NCBI GenBank assembly: GCA_900548635.1
Contig: URLP01000012.1
Coordinates: 1 to 22,787 of the forward strand
Length of the DNA: 22,787 nt
Source of the DNA: an uncultured Megasphaera sp.
GTDB taxonomy: Bacteria; Bacillota; Negativicutes; Veillonellales; Megasphaeraceae
Direction: 5' to 3'
Each line of letters opens with the position of its first letter. Positions within the stretch are counted from its first letter, which is position 1. Below the pieces are notes generated by a model. The model searched no databases, was not told where the DNA came from, and worked only from the letters and a program-made list of their open reading frames with translations. The position numbers and the translations under genes were made by a program. This document shows positions 20,507 to 22,787 of the stretch, one piece after another.

Positions 20507-20875
20507 TTACATTTCTGCGATGACTTCGATTTCGCAGAGGAAGTGGGCCGGCAGTTCTTTGACGGCGACGCAGCTGCGGGCCGGTTTGCTGATGAAGGCT
20601 TTTTCGTAGATGCCGTTGAAGGCGGCGAAGTCTTTCATGTCGTAGAGGAAGCACGTCGTCTTGACGACTTTCGAGAAGTCTGTGCCGGCTTCTTTGAGGA
20701 TGGCAGCGATGTTCTTGATAGCCTGCTCGGTCTGAGCTTCGATGCCTTCCTGGAGTTTGCCCGTTGCCGGATCGACGCCGGCCGTGCCGGAGATGTAGAG
20801 CATGCCGTTGGCGGCAATGGCCTGGGAATAAGGACCGATAGCTTTCGGTGCGTTCTGACAAGTAATGGTTTTCAT
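20507..20875 (-). CDS. ridA: RidA family reactive imine/enamine deaminase
   Basis: RidA hydrolyses reactive 2-aminoacrylate and similar imines that form when PLP enzymes act on serine, threonine or cysteine. The 122-residue protein has the family motifs APKAIGPYSQAI (residues 9-20), LYISGTAGVDPATGKL, and the active-site Arg100 in KPARSCVAVKELP with the C-terminal CEIEVIA. AGGAGG is eight bases before the ATG. The link to cysteine breakdown by CyuA, some 5 kb away, is functional inference only. A perfect-arm palindrome lies in its promoter region, and the YheO-type gene follows. Confidence 0.94.
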   Translation of the reverse strand: MKTITCQNAPKAIGPYSQAIAANGMLYISGTAGVDPATGKLQEGIEAQTEQAIKNIAAILKEAGTDFSKVVKTTCFLYDMKDFAAFNGIYEKAFISKPARSCVAVKELPAHFLCEIEVIAEM

Positions 20876-20907
20876 GAGAGTGGCCTCCTATAATTTTATT
20901 ATTATAA

Positions 20908-20926
20908 TGATAATAAAATATTATCA
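20908..20926. promoter_or_regulatory. AT-rich palindrome in the ridA promoter region
   Basis: TGATAATAAAATATTATCA has perfect 8-bp arms around three bases, 33 to 51 bases upstream of the ridA ATG. It lies just upstream of a minus-strand TATAAT (20901-20906). Its half-sites look like those of Fur (TGATAAT), but the 5-base spacing between them is not the Fur 7-1-7 arrangement, so another regulator, perhaps the downstream YheO-type protein, is as likely. Confidence 0.5.
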
Positions 20927-20959
20927 TATTAAAGGTGTTTTGGCAATCCCCTTTTAATG

Positions 20960-20988
20960 TTGACATATGTCATCTATCTCTCTATAAT
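20960..20988 (+). promoter_or_regulatory. Consensus promoter with palindrome for the DUF134-mrp operon
   Basis: Perfect TTGACA (20960-20965), a 17-base spacer and perfect TATAAT (20983-20988). The perfect 12-bp palindrome TGACATATGTCA (20961-20972) covers the -35. A fully consensus promoter overlapped by an operator-like dyad suggests tight repression, possibly by the DNA-binding protein encoded immediately downstream. Confidence 0.82.
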
Positions 20989-21012
20989 GGAGATTGGAAA
21001 GGAGGGATTGTT

Positions 21013-21384
21013 ATGCCGAGACCACCACGCTGCCGACGTGTCTGTTCGCTGCCCGCAGCCCGTGCCTTCGGGCCCGCTGACGGTTCAAAACCAGCGGAAA
21101 CGGTCGTCATGGGTATCGACGAGTACGAAGTCATCCGCCTCATCGACTGGGCCGGTTTGACGCAGGAACAGTGTGCTGCCCAGATCAATGTCGCCCGCAC
21201 GACGGTCACCGGCATCTACGATTCGGCCCGCCGCAAGCTGGCCGATGCCCTCATCCACGGCAAGGGCCTGGTCATTACAGGCGGCCACATCAAAGTTTGT
21301 GAACGTTCCGGCACGTGCTGCCACCACGGCTGCTGCTGCGCCGGAAAATTAAAGAATACAAAGGAGATCGATCCCAATGAGTGA
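21013..21384 (+). CDS. DUF134 family DNA-binding protein with Cys-rich tail
   Basis: The 123-residue protein starts MPRPPRCRRVCSLPAARAFG, the usual DUF134 opening. It has a sigma-like helix-turn-helix (GIDEYEVIRLIDWAGLTQEQ, then INVARTTVTGIYDSARRKLA) and ends in a cluster of six Cys and two His at residues 96-109 (CERSGTCCHHGCCC), a plausible metal or Fe-S site. The start at ATG 21013 has AAAGGAGGG upstream. Its stop overlaps the mrp start by eight bases. DUF134 genes commonly sit beside Mrp/NBP35-type and iron-molybdenum-cofactor-like genes, so a regulator that senses Fe-S or metal status is a reasonable inference. Confidence 0.88.
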   Translation: MPRPPRCRRVCSLPAARAFGPADGSKPAETVVMGIDEYEVIRLIDWAGLTQEQCAAQINVARTTVTGIYDSARRKLADALIHGKGLVITGGHIKVCERSGTCCHHGCCCAGKLKNTKEIDPNE

Positions 21385-22213
21385 AAATTGTACACACGAC
21401 TGTTCCAGCTGCGGCAGCTCCTGCGCTGAACGCACACAGCCTCAGAGCCTGCAGGCCGCACCCCATGCAGGGTCCCACATCAAACACGTCATCGCCGTCG
21501 TCAGCGGCAAGGGCGGCGTCGGCAAATCCCTCGTCACGTCCCTGATGGCTGTTGAAATGCAGCGCCGCGGCTTCAAAACGGCCATCCTCGACGCCGACAT
21601 CACAGGTCCGTCGATTCCGAAAGTCTTCGGCCTGACGGAACACGCTACAGGCGATGAAAACGGTATTTATCCGGTCTCGACGAAGACGGGCATCAAGGTC
21701 ATGTCCATGAACCTGCTCCTCGAAGACGCCGGTGCTCCTGTCGTTTGGCGCGGTCCGGTCATCTCCGGCGCCGTCAAACAGTTCTGGACCGATGTCATCT
21801 GGGGCGACATCGACTACATGTTCGTCGATATGCCGCCGGGAACCGGTGACGTCCCCCTGACGGTCTTCCAGTCCCTGCCTATGGACGGCATCCTCGTCGT
21901 CACGTCGCCGCAGGAACTCGTTTCCATGATCGTCGAAAAGGCCCTGCACATGTCGGAAATGATGCACGTCCCCGTCCTCGGCCTCATCGAAAACATGAGC
22001 TATTTCGAATGTCCGAACTGCCATGAAAAACTCTCCATCTTCGGCAAGAGCCACGTCGAAGAATCGGCACAGAAATACGATATCCCCCATACGGCTAAGC
22101 TGCCGATCGACCCGGAATTCGCAGCCCACTGCGACAAAGGCGACATCGAAGGCTACCAGGTCAGCTACATGGCCGACACGGCATCCTTCCTCGAAGGAGT
22201 CCTCGGGAAATAA
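21377..22213 (+). CDS. mrp: Mrp/NBP35 (ApbC) family Fe-S cluster carrier ATPase
   Basis: This scaffold or carrier protein moves [4Fe-4S] clusters to target enzymes, using ATP. The 278-residue protein has an N-terminal Cys motif (Cys5, Cys9, Cys12, Cys16 in CTHDCSSCGSSC), the deviant Walker A GKGGVGKS (residues 44-51), DADITGPSIPK, the Walker B-like FVDMPPGTGD and the cluster-binding CPNC (Cys212, Cys215). The N-terminal four-Cys motif is the NBP35-like variant. It is translationally coupled to the DUF134 gene by an 8-base overlap. Possible clients in this window are ThiH and CyuA. A strong terminator follows five bases after the stop. Confidence 0.94.
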   Translation: MSENCTHDCSSCGSSCAERTQPQSLQAAPHAGSHIKHVIAVVSGKGGVGKSLVTSLMAVEMQRRGFKTAILDADITGPSIPKVFGLTEHATGDENGIYPVSTKTGIKVMSMNLLLEDAGAPVVWRGPVISGAVKQFWTDVIWGDIDYMFVDMPPGTGDVPLTVFQSLPMDGILVVTSPQELVSMIVEKALHMSEMMHVPVLGLIENMSYFECPNCHEKLSIFGKSHVEESAQKYDIPHTAKLPIDPEFAAHCDKGDIEGYQVSYMADTASFLEGVLGK

Positions 22214-22217
22214 TGAT

Positions 22218-22250
22218 AAAAAAGCTGCCGCTTTGTGCGGCAGCTTTTTT
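22218..22250 (+). terminator. Intrinsic terminator of the DUF134-mrp operon
   Basis: A perfect 14-bp stem (22218-22231 with 22237-22250) has a TTTGT loop and ends in six T. The stem sequence is the same as in the terminator at 5994. A heptamer array follows seven bases later. Confidence 0.94.
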
Positions 22251-22256
22251 CGTAAT

Positions 22257-22291
22257 ACGACCAACGATGAACGGCCTACGACGAACGGTTA
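22257..22291. repeat. Five-unit ACGATGA heptamer array
   Basis: Five consecutive 7-mers starting ACGA or ACGG (including ACGATGA, ACGACGA, ACGGTTA). The last unit supplies the TAA stop codon of the convergent phosphatase fragment. Confidence 0.85.
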
Positions 22292-22645
22292 TTTCACGTT
22301 CTTCGTGGCGTCGATGCCGAGGGCTCTCATGATGCCGAAGAATACTTCAGTATTGTCCATGACGCCTTTGAAGTATTCCGAGCCAGGGCCTTCGGCGTTG
22401 AGCGGTACGTCGTCGGCGGCATGGCATTCGTCACCGATGGTGTCGGAATACGTAGCCGGTACGAGTTCCCAGGGATCGCCGTCGTGGTGGCGGGCCGGGT
22501 TGGCCTTGGCGACGACGGTCGAAACCTGATGGTATTCGGTCTTATCACCGGCCTGCTGGGCTTCCTGTTTAGTCACGGTCTGGGAAATGGTCGGCAGGGT
22601 CGGTTTCTGCTGGAAGTGGAAGTTTTCGTAACAACCATTGTCGTT
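22289..22645 (-). pseudogene. C-terminal remnant of an alkaline phosphatase
   Basis: The minus-strand frame, open from after a TGA at 22646-22648, reads YENFHFQQKPTLPTISQTV, TKQEAQQAGDKTEYHQV, DGDPWELVPATYSDTIGDE, CHAADDVPLNAEGPGSEYF and KGVMDNTEVFFGIM. The last parts resemble the end of bacterial alkaline phosphatases, where the motif like HTAADVPIYAFGP carries a zinc-ligand His and DNTEI follows. A complete enzyme has 400 or more residues, so most of the protein, including the nucleophilic Ser, is missing. There is no ribosome site; GTG at 22576 is only a nominal start. The call rests on motif memory and is moderate. Confidence 0.55.
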
Positions 22646-22648
22646 TCA

Positions 22649-22787
22649 TGTCATATTTATTATAAAATATAGTAAAATATGCTAAAGACTTTAATAAATT
22701 TTACAGTTCACTCTTAAAGGATTACTACTGCTGGGCGTGACACTGCGCCCTCTATCCCGTCGGCGTAAACGTTCGGGAATACTTTTT
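22649..22787. other. AT-rich flank and short GC-rich end of window, no gene seen
   Basis: From 22649 to about 22720 the DNA is strongly AT-rich; beyond it is GC-richer, with a small dyad (GGGCG and CGCCC near 22734-22751). It begins exactly where the phosphatase frame stops, so it may be part of an inserted or rearranged segment continuing outside the window. I recognise no coding or RNA feature. Confidence 0.4.

Noticed and set aside
20908..20926. Fur box upstream of ridA
   Set aside because: The half-sites match, but the spacing between them is five bases rather than one, so I list it only as a palindrome of unknown partner.

Overview
The window reads as chromosome of a Megasphaera species (Negativicutes), very close to M. 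elsdenii. The strongest evidence is the flavodoxin at 8404-8817: compared from memory with the classical M. elsdenii protein, it differs at only about seven of 137 positions. The metabolic genes fit an anaerobic fermenter: glucose PTS, hexokinase, 4-hydroxybutyrate dehydrogenase, anaerobic cysteine desulfidase and oxygen-sensitive ThiH.

Layout. 1-2270 (minus): a MocR-type regulator cut by the window edge and a hexokinase. 2303-5995 (plus): thiS-thiG-thiH behind a compact terminator-type leader that fits the HMP-PP (thiS-motif) riboswitch, then tenI and a cysteine hydrolase from a separate promoter. 6158-7661 (minus): hotdog thioesterase, LUD-domain protein and RseC-like membrane protein in one operon. 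7770-8817 (plus): DUF3793 protein and flavodoxin behind a strong promoter with a Fur-like box. 9166-11346 (plus): a three-domain PTS glucose permease. 11453-12565 (minus): 4-hydroxybutyrate dehydrogenase. 12669-12763 (plus): selenocysteine tRNA. 12811-13709 (minus): tatA-tatC. 13855-16560 (minus): cyuP-cyuA, cysteine uptake and desulfidation, with tandem 18-bp sites upstream of the promoter. 16882-17710: a 244-bp element with inverted ends next to an N-terminally truncated Fic gene. 17799-18707 (plus): a small GltD-like flavoprotein. 18793-19363 (minus): a decayed IS256-family transposase. 19718-20875 (minus): ridA and a YheO-type regulator. 20960-22213 (plus): a DUF134 regulator overlapping an Mrp/NBP35 ATPase. 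22289-22645 (minus): the C-terminal end of an alkaline phosphatase, without its N-terminus.

The most unusual signal is not a gene. At least seven gene boundaries carry arrays with an exact 7-base period. Six are variants of ACGATGA and one is an AT-rich version (AGTTTGC). Most begin at the T-run of an intrinsic terminator, several occur as head-to-head inverted pairs, and some supply the stop codon, or lie a few bases past the stop, of the neighbouring gene. A separate 10-base-period array covers the end of the YheO-type gene. I know of no name for this family in Megasphaera.

Regulatory DNA is well preserved: near-consensus sigma-70 promoters precede thiS, tenI, the DUF3793 gene, tatA, cyuP and the DUF134 gene, and several carry dyads or direct repeats placed as operators would be. 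All assignments come from reading the sequence; no database search was run.
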